NCBI GenBank assembly: GCA_016508695.1
Contig: VNKQ01000008.1
Coordinates: 62,001-126,000, forward strand
Direction: 5' to 3'
Origin: Hyphodiscus hymeniophilus
Taxonomy: Eukaryota; Ascomycota; Leotiomycetes; Helotiales; Hyphodiscaceae
Length of the DNA stretch: 64,000 bases
The notes under the pieces are model-generated. The model made no database searches and was not told the origin of the DNA. It was given only the letters and a program-made list of their open reading frames with translations. The translations under genes were made by a program, and so were the position numbers. This document shows positions 22,015-33,563 of the stretch, one piece after another; within the stretch, counting starts at the first letter, position 1, and each line of letters opens with the position of its first letter.

Positions 22015-22752
22015 CTATTCTTGCAAATCACCAGGTGTTGGTTCGTTGCTGATGTCTTGAAGCACGGTCGAATCAGCCTGCTTTCCTTCAGCCAATTTCA
22101 GCGTCTCCGTCAACTTTGTTGCTCCCGCCGGCCACTTCGTAGCACCATTCTGAGCAGTAACATTGCCCTTCAAAATCTGTCCGCTCGACAGCTTCGCTCC
22201 ATAAAATTCGGCATTCATTTCCGGTCTCTGGCTGATGACAGTGCCGTCCACCGTTACGCCTCCATAGAAGCCCCTCGATTTTGTATATACCCAGACAGGC
22301 TTAACATCCTTCATCTGCGTGGGGATACTCATGGGTCCAGCTGCAAGAGCAACTGCGCCACCAAGGCTAACCTCCGACACGGTATAGGCGTCGACCGCGT
22401 CTTGTGTGTTGAGCACACAAACGCAATCGTATACATCCACGCCATAGACTAAGCCAAAGCTGCCGGACCGCACCGAGAAAGCTGATGGTGGTGACCAGCT
22501 CCCATCTGAAAGACGAGCGATAACAACGCCTGATCCTCCACCTCCTGCTAGGTACATTCCAGCACGGAAGCCAGTGAAGATGGCCACTCCGTATGCATTT
22601 GCGATGGCTTGTTTGGGTATCTTGCCTTTATCTGTGGCTATGTTAGATTCTGGTGAGATAGAGGAAGCTTAGTCAATACCAATGAAGCTTTTCAGAATCT
22701 GGGCTGCTTTGTCGCACTCTTTGCCGAGTCCGGATGCTTTGAAGAAACCCAT
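22015..22752 (-). CDS. SYLF-domain (Ysc84/DUF500) lipid-binding protein
   Basis: Two exons, 22752-22680 and 22637-22015, give 231 aa. The protein starts MGFFKASGLGKECDKAAQIL, and after the intron the SYLF domain fills the rest: QAIANAYGVAIFTGFRAG, GSGVVIARLSDGSWSPPSAF, FGLVYGVDVYDCVCVLNTQD and the GAVALAAGP turn, ending with a short acidic tail. Yeast Ysc84 relatives bind phosphoinositides and actin patches; this fungal form lacks an SH3 domain. A second acceptor (CAG, exon from 22631) would remove two residues without changing frame. The gene looks intact and is the first sound gene after the decayed stretch. Confidence 0.8.
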
Positions 22753-25145
22753 TGTGATAGAATGAAAGCAGGATTTGGCGAGGAGATCAGTGCGGGATGT
22801 GTGATAAGGATGTTTGAAGAGTGATTGGAAACTTGATTAACGACTGTGCAAATACTCAAAGGAGAACGAAAGGGACCAAGATATACCATTTTTATCCCTT
22901 GGAGCAACAAGATGAGGAGGGCGGTGTTGACCTTTGTGGCACGGCATTACGTGTACTGAACATCAATTCCAGATAGAGTACTTTCCGAGTGTGGAAGTCA
23001 TTAACTGAGTACTCCTTGAATACTTTGGTGTGTGAAGCTGCATTGCAATTGGATATACCTGCAAGTGGGCTGAGCAATGCTTTCGAATTGGGAGGAATTT
23101 AAGGCTGTAGACTGAGATGAGATGTTTGAATACGCCCCCTGTCTAGTCTCTCTGTGTACAATACGCGAGATACGAAATACGTCCCCTGTTCCTTGGCGTT
23201 AGCCGGTCACTCACTAACCGAGCCGGCGTCAACAATGGGTGCAGATACGCCTAGAATTACACCGTCTTCCTGAAAACTGCGTCTTCACATCATTACAATT
23301 GTCTGCGCCAGGAGACTTTAGGCTACAGTGGGCATTGCCCTACAGTATGCAATCTCTGCGGGTTAGGTGCCGGTCACGGCAACTATTCCCAGATCAGCGA
23401 ATCAACAAGTCTACAGCCTGGCTAGAAGTTTCATGTGCAGCACCTATCTAGAAGTCCTTGTCTGTGTCTTATCATCTTTTCGTGGCGAGGAGTAGGATGC
23501 TAATATTTTCCCGTCCAATACCCCAGCCACTCCTGAGATACGATTCACGACGTTCAGCTAGTACGATATCTCGAGGTACATACTTTGGCCTTGCGGCAAA
23601 TATAGTCGTATAGATACTAGCCAAGCCGTGGTAGCTTCTGGCGGTATCGACTTGACCTCACATACCTACGGTTTCTTAGTCATATGCACAGGTTGTCCTA
23701 GTCTTTATTATCTTGCTTCTCCTGCACAAAACTCGGAGCATCACCAGTCGCTGCTTGCAACGATAACGCATCAGCCGATGCTACAAATATTCTACTACTC
23801 GCCATTTGGAGAGCATAATATACGATATATCACGACTGGAGAAAGACTTCGAAGCTTCATCCTGGACCCTCGATACCAACTTTGGGACCACTCTAGTAAG
23901 GTTCGCACCTGTCTTCTAGAATACGATATGTTCTCGTACTTTGAACATTGTCGCTGAGCGCCCCAAATTGTTCCTGGGAGGAAAACATACTGTGATATCT
24001 ACTCAAAATGCACATTTTGATCCTGCCCAGTTCCGGAAGCTCGTTGGTTGTTGAAGATGGACTCATAGCTTAATACTCAATGTGCATCTAAGACCGCTTG
24101 AGCTCAGCGCAGTCTGAAAATCCAGGCATATTGAAATACTCAAGTCCCCTCTGAAGTTAGGTATTCTGCAACACTGCTCGCGATGGCTTGGAAAGACACC
24201 TCGTATAGTCTCGTTGGAAAAGGATAGTAACATACCAATACCTGCTATTGTACCATTGGATGATTTGAAACAACAACCAAGGGCGTACATGTCGGTCGCA
24301 GCTTCAGGTCCTTCTTTGCCTCTACATTCATCACCTTGTACAGCGACGTGCTCAATCTACAATCACAGGTGGCTCTGATTGCAAAGACGTATCCAGTATG
24401 TTGACATCCAGGGCCATTTCCCCGTCAGCCTTCGATATTTCTTCCTACGGCCCAATACCAGCCATTTATTCTCTCCACAACAATACTAGTCCACCTTTTC
24501 GTCATTCGCTTGCTTCTTGTCCAGGTTTGATCTATAATTGCTTGACGCCGCTACTTAGTTCCAACAGGTACTCTGCCAGATTCCCTTTTCCAACTTTTTC
24601 CTAATAAGCTCATCTGTCGACTAGCCCTCCATGAACCTAATAAAGCATAGAATATTACAGCATGCTATGACTTATTCACTTTTCAACCTCTGACGTCCCC
24701 TTCAACTCTGTGCATGACCAAGATTTACGCCTCAATATACCGTATCGCCATTTGACTACAGCTCGATTCTAATTGGTGAAAAATCTCCCACGCCAAGCTC
24801 TTTCAATTTTATGCTTATGGCATAAGTGCATGGGTGGCTTCAGCTTTGTCGCGTAGCTCTGCAAACATCAAGATCCCGCCACGTCATCCCCGCGCCTCCT
24901 GGGGCTGTGTCGGCGTCTACCTCGTTAAAATGCGGCCATCGAGGCTTGTGAACTCTAAATCATTTGTCATGCCCATGTACCCAAAGCATGAACAAGGACC
25001 TATGATACATCTAGGCTTTCTTTTATGTTCTTAAAGTTGTTTCGTATCTGCTACTTGAATATTCACCCGGACTTTGGTTGCTTTATACGACTGGAGTGTT
25101 TCGTGGCGCAGTCGAATTTTGTAATTGAGCTTTGGATAGTGCCCA
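22753..25145. other. Long intergenic region with a possible kinase-like relic
   Basis: About 2.4 kb without a supported gene. Near 24290-24350 on the minus strand a frame reads IEHVAVQGDECRGKEG, then PEAATDMYALGCC, which resembles subdomains VIII-IX of a divergent protein kinase (…TDVYALGC…). It is preceded by stops and no other kinase motif was found, so it may be a relic or chance. The last 300 bases hold the promoter of the Zn2Cys6 gene. Confidence 0.3.
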
Positions 25146-26785
25146 ATGGCCACTTCTTTGAACGAACATGGAGAGATTGTGAAAAGAACGAGGAAGTGTC
25201 ATCGGAAATCGAGAACAGGATGTTATGAATGTCGAAGACGAAGGGTCAAGGTTAGTAGCTGTGCGCCGATTAAGTATGGAGCTGACATTGTCACTAGTGT
25301 GACGAGAAAAAACCTGTATGCAATCGATGTGATTTACTTCACGATACATGCGTCTACCCACTAGCACTACATTCAACGGCAAAGAAACAGAAAGATAGGG
25401 TATCTCAACGGAGCTCGCTAGGTATAGTCCTTCTACCAACGCCAGAGCCGTCACCATGCGTGGACAAGTTACCGTCTTTTGCGGCTTGTATACTCTCGCC
25501 TCCAGGATCGGTGGACTATGACTCGAACAGTACCTCAGAGACCCTAGAGCCCATATCAGATGTCGCCTTGTACCACCACTATATGCAGCACACAAGTCTA
25601 AATTTAACTCTTTGGCATAGAGACCAAGATGCGCTTCGGCTCGAATTACCCAGGCTGGCGCTAGAGAATAGAACTATCTTCCACTCTATGCTTGCTGTGT
25701 CCGCAGCCTGCATGTGCTGCGATATGATTGAAAAGGAGCCCAGGACTTCAACGAATGCAGTCAAGCAAGTCTTGGTGGCTGGGTATCGACAATACAATCT
25801 AGCAAGCGAACAGATGAGAGAGTCATTATCAAGGCTGGAGACACTAAAACCGGATCACCTTCTAGCCAGTGCGGTATTGATGGTGCCGTTCTCGACTGCA
25901 AGCCAGCAAATCAATCACTGGATCTCGAGAAGAAGTAGGAGAAAAAGTTCCACCAAACTCCTATCAACAACTCCAAGGGATGCCACGATCCTTATGCGAG
26001 GAATAAGGACGACGCTCCAGACACTATACCGCGCCACTCCAGTCTCGAGTCTCGAAATGGGGACGGAGTCAATTGTACCAGCTGACAGTCCATCTGCTGA
26101 TTCAAATATCTCAACCGCTCTACCCCTACCTCCGTCACGCACCCATCCCATGTTCGCAGTAGTCGCGAGCACCAGCCAAAGGGCCTTTTCCGGGCTTCAG
26201 GAGCGTCTGGATTCTGCTTCAGTCTACCGTAGCGAGGGATGCGATGGTGCCCTGTTGGCCTGCAAATCCGCTTTCCAAATCTTAGATTGTTTGAGGACCA
26301 GGGCGTTTTCTCCAGTCGGAGAAGTCCCTGCTTCTGCGCCAGAACCGCTCCCACGTATGCCTCCATGGCTGCAATCTTATGCAAGAAAAGCTGCGAATCC
26401 ACTACCGCACGAGTCATTAACAAGCTTTTTCCTCAGTTTCCTGGTTCAGGTTCCCCAAGCATACTTAGATCTTGTTCTTCCCCTTCTTGATAACAGGCTT
26501 GAAGGTCCAATTAGCGTATCACCTCAGGCCAGCTCTACTGTGGAATTGAGCCCGGTCCAAGTGCTTGTGTTGGACGTCTATGCGCACTGGTCTGTCCTTA
26601 TGTTCTTGGTGGAGAACGAGTCATGGTGGATTGGGGATCTGCCGGAAGTAACGCTCACTGGGAAGGTGAGCACATATGGCGACGATTTCGTAACCAAAGT
26701 AGTTCCTGAGAACGCTTCAGATCCCGGGCACTGGTGGCCGAGAGGTATGCTGAATATCTTGCGAGAGATTAAAAGGTGTCGATGA
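25146..26785 (+). CDS. Zn(II)2Cys6 transcription factor
   Basis: Two exons, 25146-25250 and 25298-26785, with a 47-nt intron inside the zinc cluster, give 530 aa. After the junction the binuclear cluster is complete: C26-x2-C29-x6-C36-x6-C43-x2-C46-x6-C53, preceded by a basic KCHRKSRTG arm. This arrangement (HRKSRTGC near the N-terminus) is that of UPC2-like sterol/lipid regulators. The middle holds a fungal-specific regulatory region with LNLTLWHRDQDALRLELPRL and LASAVLMVPFS. The C-terminus has the aromatic ending seen in this group (WWIGDLPEVTL, then WWPRGMLNIL). It probably acts in the nucleus. No target can be named; its neighbours are a SYLF protein and an amino-acid permease. Confidence 0.85.
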
Positions 26786-27439
26786 CCCATTCTAGTTCAA
26801 ATAAGACAGAACTGCTATTAAATTTTTGATTCTCTTTGGGATGCTATTTAATTCCGTACGTTCGCGAATCCTCGGCGTGGATGAGCGGTCATCATTATCG
26901 ACTCTCTCCCACAACACGTGCAGACGCAGCACCATTTCATTCAATGAAAGAGCATGTCGATAGAAGATCAAAAGCTTTCAACAGATTGAGAATGGCAGGC
27001 CGCCACCTCCACACGATCAAGCTTTTTCGTCGTCGGGAACAAACCGCCTTCCAAATCGATGCGCATGTTTCGTCCTTGCGCGAATCAATACAGGCGCGCA
27101 TACACAAAGAGAAGAGGAAGCGGGGATACAAGTATGAAAGTATGGCTTTTAATTCCCTACTTTTCCAAGTGGAGGGACAAGGATACTTGTAGTCAAGTGT
27201 ATCTAGGACTGGCGGACGTCCGCCATGTGGGGACGTGTGAGACGAGCCGTACGATGACCAAACTCTCGGCACTTCAAGAACCTTTGTCAAGATAAAGCAC
27301 AGAAGGAGTTCGACGAAACAGTGTTTCTATTTCTAAGCTCTATTACACGTCTAGGAATATCCCATATGATAATAAGCCGTCTCTTGCACACCAGCCCCCC
27401 GAAATCATTGGCGTCTGCTATTTATTACATTGCATATCA
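26786..27439. other. Intergenic between convergent genes
   Basis: Region between the 3' ends of the transcription factor and the permease. A plus-strand frame (26836-27192, 118 codons, basic, no motif) is not supported. Confidence 0.35.
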
Positions 27440-29474
27440 TCATGCAAATGGAGAAGTGCAACCAAAAGCAGTCGCAGTAGTTCCACCGGCACCGAAAGCA
27501 GACATTAAGGCCTTAATAGCAGCGTACATGCCCATCCCACACACAACCAACGCGCCGAGGAAGTAGAAGATGTTGAAAGAGGTCAACATCCAGGTCTTCT
27601 TGTAGCCACGGATCCATCTCTTCATTCCGTCGTCGTGGCGGGTATATTTCTTGGTAACTTCATCGAAGCTTTCTTCGGGAAGCATAGCGCCTTTCTTGAT
27701 GTCAAAGCCAATCTTGAGGAGCGCAGGGAAGGCGTAGGTAAAGTTGCCAATGCAGAATGCTCCGACCAAACTTTGAAAGTCACCAAAGTTGGGAACAGCA
27801 GCAGCGATAACAAAAGCCAGTGCCCAATAAATGGGTACCATTGCGCACCAAATGATCTTGCCGCTTTTGGTTGTAAGAGATGGGAAGCCTAAGAAATCAT
27901 ATTAGATTCTATTCGAGGAGCTGTATGATTTGGTTCATTCACTTACCGAACAGTTCCATGAAGACGTTATTGTAGATAACTTTGATACCAATATTTCCGT
28001 AGAGTGCAGCAGCAATCAATCCACCTGTTGTTCATAATCAGCTTGACTGGCCTCAATCGGAATGAAAATGACGATAACTACGTACCTGCGATGGACATGA
28101 TGTTCCCAGCAGTCTGGTAATTGAATGGGGTGATACTTTGGTAGCTGACGGATATGGTGAACTGGCCCTGGAAAGAGTACTGGAATATCCCGAAGAACAT
28201 GTAAACGACGTAGATGAAAATGTCGGCACAGAGCATGCCCTTCCAGAAGTCCCAGGGGTTGCGCATTTCCGCCAAAAGATTGAAGAAAAGCATGGCACCG
28301 CCATAGGCGTAGATGATAGAATTGAGACCTTGGTAGGTTCCCAGGAAGCCGGTTCCACCAGAAGCGAACCCAGCGGGTGGAGTTCCACCGAAAGTCTTGA
28401 CGCCAATGTGGCTTGTGGCATTTCCACCTGGAAAATTTGTGTCACCAAATGGAAGACCAGCACCTCCGTAGGAGGCAAAGCTTGCTGCATAATTGGGGGC
28501 ACTGTTGACACTGACTCCAATAGCGATGAACGCAACGGTGACAGTCAACCAGACGGACAAATTGGCCAGCCATCCAAACCTTTGGAGAGTACGGATCTGT
28601 CCAAGAACCATGCCGAGGAGGGCGAAAATGAGGAGACAGACGATGAAGCAGAGACCGTTGCCATTCTTGCCGTCCTTGCCGATAGAAACCTGTGAGATAG
28701 ATCCTCCGTTACTAAGGACAAGCACAGCCACTAACATGAGCATCTGGAGACTCTGCAGCACATTAATGAGATGTCTCATTTTTTGCCCATAGACACGGAA
28801 AAAGGCTTGTCCAAAATCGCGGAGAGGGTAGCGGTCAGAATCCGTGTGCATGTAAACACCCCAGACATACCAGCCGGAAATGGAAGCCATGAGACCGAAA
28901 ACGGTGTAGAGAGCAACACCGGGACCATATCCGGTATTTGAGAATGCCCATCTAATACCAGTTAGCGCATCCAAAGCCTACTCATGTTGGACAATACTTA
29001 CGCAGCACCCTGAGGACCCAAAATATCGGTGGTGATCAGGAAGAAGATGGAACTCCAGCTGGCCGTGCGAAGTGCACGGGAAGCCTTCCGCCATTCAAGG
29101 TCGGTGACAGTCTCAACGCTGTCGTGGGTCGTCACCATGCGACCATCGTCGACAGTAGCATTAACTTCATGGACATGTCCTTTTGAAAATCGGTTCTTGA
29201 TGATGCCGCCAAGAGACCAAGGATCCTTTCGGTTGATCTGGTTTCCCTCGTATGCGCGCTCTTCTGCTCGGGTAATGGAGGCATAATGGAGATACTCCTC
29301 GAACAGCACAGCGGGGTCGTTATGCACGTGAGCCTTCTCGATGCTAAAGCCATTCACGGGAGACTCATCGTGGCCATGGTCGAGAGCGTATTGTCCCGGA
29401 TTCTTCTCCATGCGAGGGTCGCCGCCATCAAGGGCGAGGTTGGCCATGTTTGAAGTCATGATGATTGGTGCCAA
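27440..29474 (-). CDS. AAAP-family amino acid permease (Aa_trans)
   Basis: Four exons, 29474-29002, 28951-28086, 28024-27947 and 27888-27440, join in phase to 621 aa (615 if the ATG at 29456 is used). A long hydrophilic N-terminus of about 140 residues precedes about eleven hydrophobic helices. The first is SSIFFLITTDILGPQGAAWA, where the first intron falls at the Ala-Trp junction; other segments include GWYVWGVYMHTDSDRYPLRD, IFALLGMVLGQIRTLQRFGW, YQTAGNIMSIAGGLIAAALY and the late PIYWALAFVIAAAVPNF. The pattern is that of fungal neutral amino acid permeases (Neurospora mtr type), proton-coupled importers of the plasma membrane or vacuole. The gene is intact. Confidence 0.85.
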
Positions 29475-32400
29475 AGGCTTCGAAACTTTGGAGGCGGATG
29501 ATCAGAAAGCCAAGTATAAATGGACGGCGAGGGACAGACTATATGTCAAGCAACAGCGAATACCCACTACGCCGCAGATAGGGCAGACGCGGTATCAGGC
29601 CCCCCTGGTATGAGACATTTCCGATAGGCATTGCACTGTGATGGTTGGCTGGATATGAGAAATGCAAAGACTGGTTCCAAAAACAGCGGTGCTATGTAAT
29701 CACGCTGGTAATATCTAGATTGCGGTGATGCCGGAAGAGGAAAGTGTTTATCGCAACCTCAAATCGTTGGTGATTTGTTACCCAATACTTCTACAGCACT
29801 GCGTTTAAGACGCTCCACCTGCAGCTACTAATCGACTTCCAATCTTCCAGAACATGAGGATTTGAGGAGAAGAAGCCGGAATCCGAGGAACAGTGGAAAC
29901 AGTGGGGATTCTTCCAGACGGCCACCAGCGGCCCAGCATGGGAGGCCCACGTAAGCTTGCTTATACGAGTGGGTATACAGGCCCAGATAGGAAGGTCTCT
30001 AGAAGTCGAAGGGGCCTGGGCGGGTAATTTGGAAGCTTATGGAGTGGAGTGAGCTTAAGTGTCAGCATGTGGGAATCTCGGGATGTCTGTGAGACCTAAC
30101 GCTGGGATTACATCTACATTATTGCCAAGCGGAGAAACTTGGGTGGAGGTAGACCACCTATTGTGCACGGAGGAGGCTTGAGGAGGCTTGAGCCTGATGC
30201 CACTTCATGCAAGTTGCATATCACATCTTGCATTATGCATCGTGCAAGGGAAGGGTGAAGGGGGGAACCCGCGCGGAAGGCATACCGGGGACTGCGGTGG
30301 CACTGGGTGCAGCTTACTTGCATACGGAGGTATTTGGTGGATCTTACAAGCTTTGAGGCTTGAAGCGGCGTCCACTATCCCCTGGTAGATCTCTAGCTTG
30401 AGTTACTACAGTATTTACCTGACAACCCCCGACCACCAACACCACTACTACCGTACTGCATGGGTACCACTTCATGCGTCCACTACCCAGTGCGTCGCCG
30501 TCTCCCTCTAACCTTTGCCAGCCAGCGAGCCATGTTGCGATTCGCCCCTCGGCTTCGCAGGAAGTCCGTTCTCCCTGTTTGCTCTATTCTCCAATGCAGT
30601 TTCCTCCATTCCTCCCAACCTCCATTCCTCATAGATTCCTTCTTGGGAATAATGTTTCTCACGAGTCACGATCTCGGTCCCACCAGCCAGTAGTCCGGTA
30701 CAGTCAGAAACCCTGAACCGACCTGGGAGCGATCTAAAATAATTACCACAGGCCTGGGTGCTGGACGGTTGCTGCTAGTGGTTGAAATCCTGTCTTTTTG
30801 CCACTCAAGCCAGCCTCAATACGGGTCGCCCCTATCAACAACATATTCGATGGTCATTCGGGTGACAATATCTTGGTCCATGATAGTTAAAGCTTACCTG
30901 GACATCCAATTAGGGTCCGTCTTGCAAATCACTCTTTTTTGTGGCGACTATTGGCCGACGGGAACCAGGACACTTTGGAATCTCTCATCATTCCAACACC
31001 AGACTACACGGCAATAGTATACCATTCAAGCTTCGCGTGGATGAGTTCGGCGAAGGTAGGATTACTATAGCTTAATGCAGTAAATTTCCCGAGACTTCCT
31101 TTTCACAAGTCAAATCAACTCAAATCGACTCGATAATGATAAACTGCAAAAGCGTATCTAGATACTCTGAGTCTCTGACAGATCAGGCTCTACATGGAAT
31201 CCAATCTTGCAAGCACAAATGTATGTTTGAAGCAAGAAAGATCTCAAGGCTTTCAATTTTCAAAGAGTTCTGTGCCGCAAAGCCCGCAAGTCGGCTTTCG
31301 CGGACTCCTACCTCGATCCAGCCTCGGCTGGCTGGCTGGGTGGGTTGCACGGATTTCTTTATGACAATCTCCTGGACAATTGCTATTGAACGTTGAAGAT
31401 AGTCTGTATAAACGCACAAGGCAATGAAATATGTGACTCTATTTTTCCTCTTCTCTCTCCCCTCTCTACCTCTCTCTCCTCCCGCCACTTTAGATTGGCG
31501 AGCGAGATGCAGAATACAAGGATTTGGTGAAAGCTAACGTTCGTCCGAACCATCCGAGCACTCGTGAAATGTACACGTCCGATTGTTCCAGCCAAACTAT
31601 TTCACCAAAGCACAGCCGCGCAAGGCGACAAGGAAAATGATTGCGACAGTGACACCTTTAGAGATAACGAAACTCCTGCTGAGATTGGCTCAGAAGTTGA
31701 AATTGAATAATGGGGCCCGGACTTGTCGAATGTTGGTTGCGGACGAAATCTGCTCCGTATGACATCGCGGGTATGGAGAACGTCCACCCACCTCAAAGAA
31801 GCATTGCAAGGCTCTGCTCATCATGATTGGAGTAATGAACCAGTAACGGATATATCCATGCGGATAATGAAAAGGTGTCGAGCTCATCAATTCCCAGTCA
31901 CTCGAACCTGGAAATTTCTTTGTTCTTATTTCACTCGGATTATATCCTCCTTTTTTTGCCTTGTCTTTCCCGAATCCTCACTCAATAAAATTCAATACAA
32001 CTCAAGAGAGATTGTCAGTGACAAGCGTCTACTCAAAAATACCATCGTTGTGAAAGCTCGTCCGCATTTGGTCGAACGGATGCGTCGTTCAAAATCCATT
32101 ACCGGATATGGATATGCGTATCAGCTGATCCTAAATTACCCCGGCGCCTCCGTACCTACCCAGTATGCCTTAGGTAGTCTGTTTCCATCCTTTCCATTAC
32201 GGGTAGATTCTTTGATCGCTGCTCACGTGACCCTCTCGTATATCGTTGTGACCCATCTCCTTCTGCAGCCCTACTGCCCGTACGAGCCCAGTTGAGGGAA
32301 GTCAATTCGTAAAGGGGATTGCTTCAATCCTTCCTCAGCTGCGATCACTCCGCCGTAATCCGTGCTTACTAGCGCGTTGACACGATCATCGTCGGATGGC

Positions 32401-33563
32401 AGCTCTTCTCCACGGTGTTCTCGCACAGGGCCAGGATAACGGCAAACCGCAGACGGCAGTTTGGTCAGAGCGGCTAGGAGTATGGTTGTTATTGCGCCTG
32501 TGTGAGGTCTTCATGTAAGCCCAAAATACCCAATACTTGTTGGATGAAAACCAGTTGAATCGGAGCAAGTGAGCAAATCGTTTGTTGCTCTTGTTGGTTT
32601 TGCTACACCTCCCTCCATCCAATGTCTGCTTCCACAGTTCGGAGTGCAGCGGAATCTTCACGAGACTTTGGCATAGTTAGGGCCAAATTCGTCGAGAATA
32701 ATTCATACTATCAGAATATACCTGCTGCAGCAGTTTGATTGAAATGACAGGGAACTTCAATCAACTCGACGGTTGAGCCAACAGCGTAAACCAACCATTG
32801 GTAGCTCAGAGCTTCAGAACCCTTCTCATGGGTTGCAATATCTTTCGAGTCGCGTTCGTCATCATCACCATAAATTCAGAACAGAGCGATCTTCGGACCT
32901 TGGAACCTCGAGCTGCGGTGTATCGGGAGGTATGCCTTACTGCAGGGTCGTGGGGATTTGTGCAAAGAACGAAGATTTCCCTGTCCTCACTTGTGTGCAG
33001 TGTACCTACACCGCGGTTCACATGAGGAGTGAAGGAATCGTCATTGCTGGGAGAATATGTCAAGCTCCGAGAATTTGGACGTTGAAAAGAGCTAGCTATT
33101 TGCAGTCCTGAAAAGGAAGAAAACGTAAAAACTTACCATAGACTCAAGCAAATTCTGATCATTTCCATCTGGTTTTACAATGTTGGCTGCTCTCTAGTCT
33201 TGGCATCAACAAGAGATGCATAAGGCCCCGAGAACGTACAGGCTCCATAAATCGCCGATGAGATTGAACAAGTCGATGGTCAACGTTGTCACACTCGTCT
33301 GATCACAAGCCAGGCGAGCGGGGGAAACATGTGGACAAATCATCGTATTCATGGAAAACCAATTTAATAAAGCAATAGTGTACAATCATGGCAGAAGCGC
33401 AATGCTCCTCGAGCAACCGGTTGTTGCCTTGACAAATGATTTTATCATATAACCCAACGCCGATACAACGTAGCCCACTTCTAGGTATCATAAAGCATTG
33501 ACTCCATCCTGCGCCAGTTTTGAGTATGCGTAACCTGAAGGTGGAATGCGGTCTCGGGCCAGC
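29475..33563. other. Long region without a supported gene
   Basis: About 4 kb. It contains the permease promoter, a direct repeat of ggaggcttga near 30171-30190 and a pyrimidine-rich tract (about 31440-31490), which in fungi often lies before transcription starts. A 190-codon plus-strand frame (31723-32295) follows that tract but has no motif, signal peptide or homologue I recognise. Other frames of 80-110 codons overlap each other on both strands. I see no transposon ends or RNA genes. Confidence 0.35.

Noticed and set aside
30171..30190. Direct repeat of ggaggcttga as a functional element
   Set aside because: Only two 10-base units; too short to distinguish from chance.
31723..32295. A 190-codon open frame as a gene
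   Set aside because: No motif, signal peptide or membrane segment, and overlapping frames on the other strand; open length alone is not enough.
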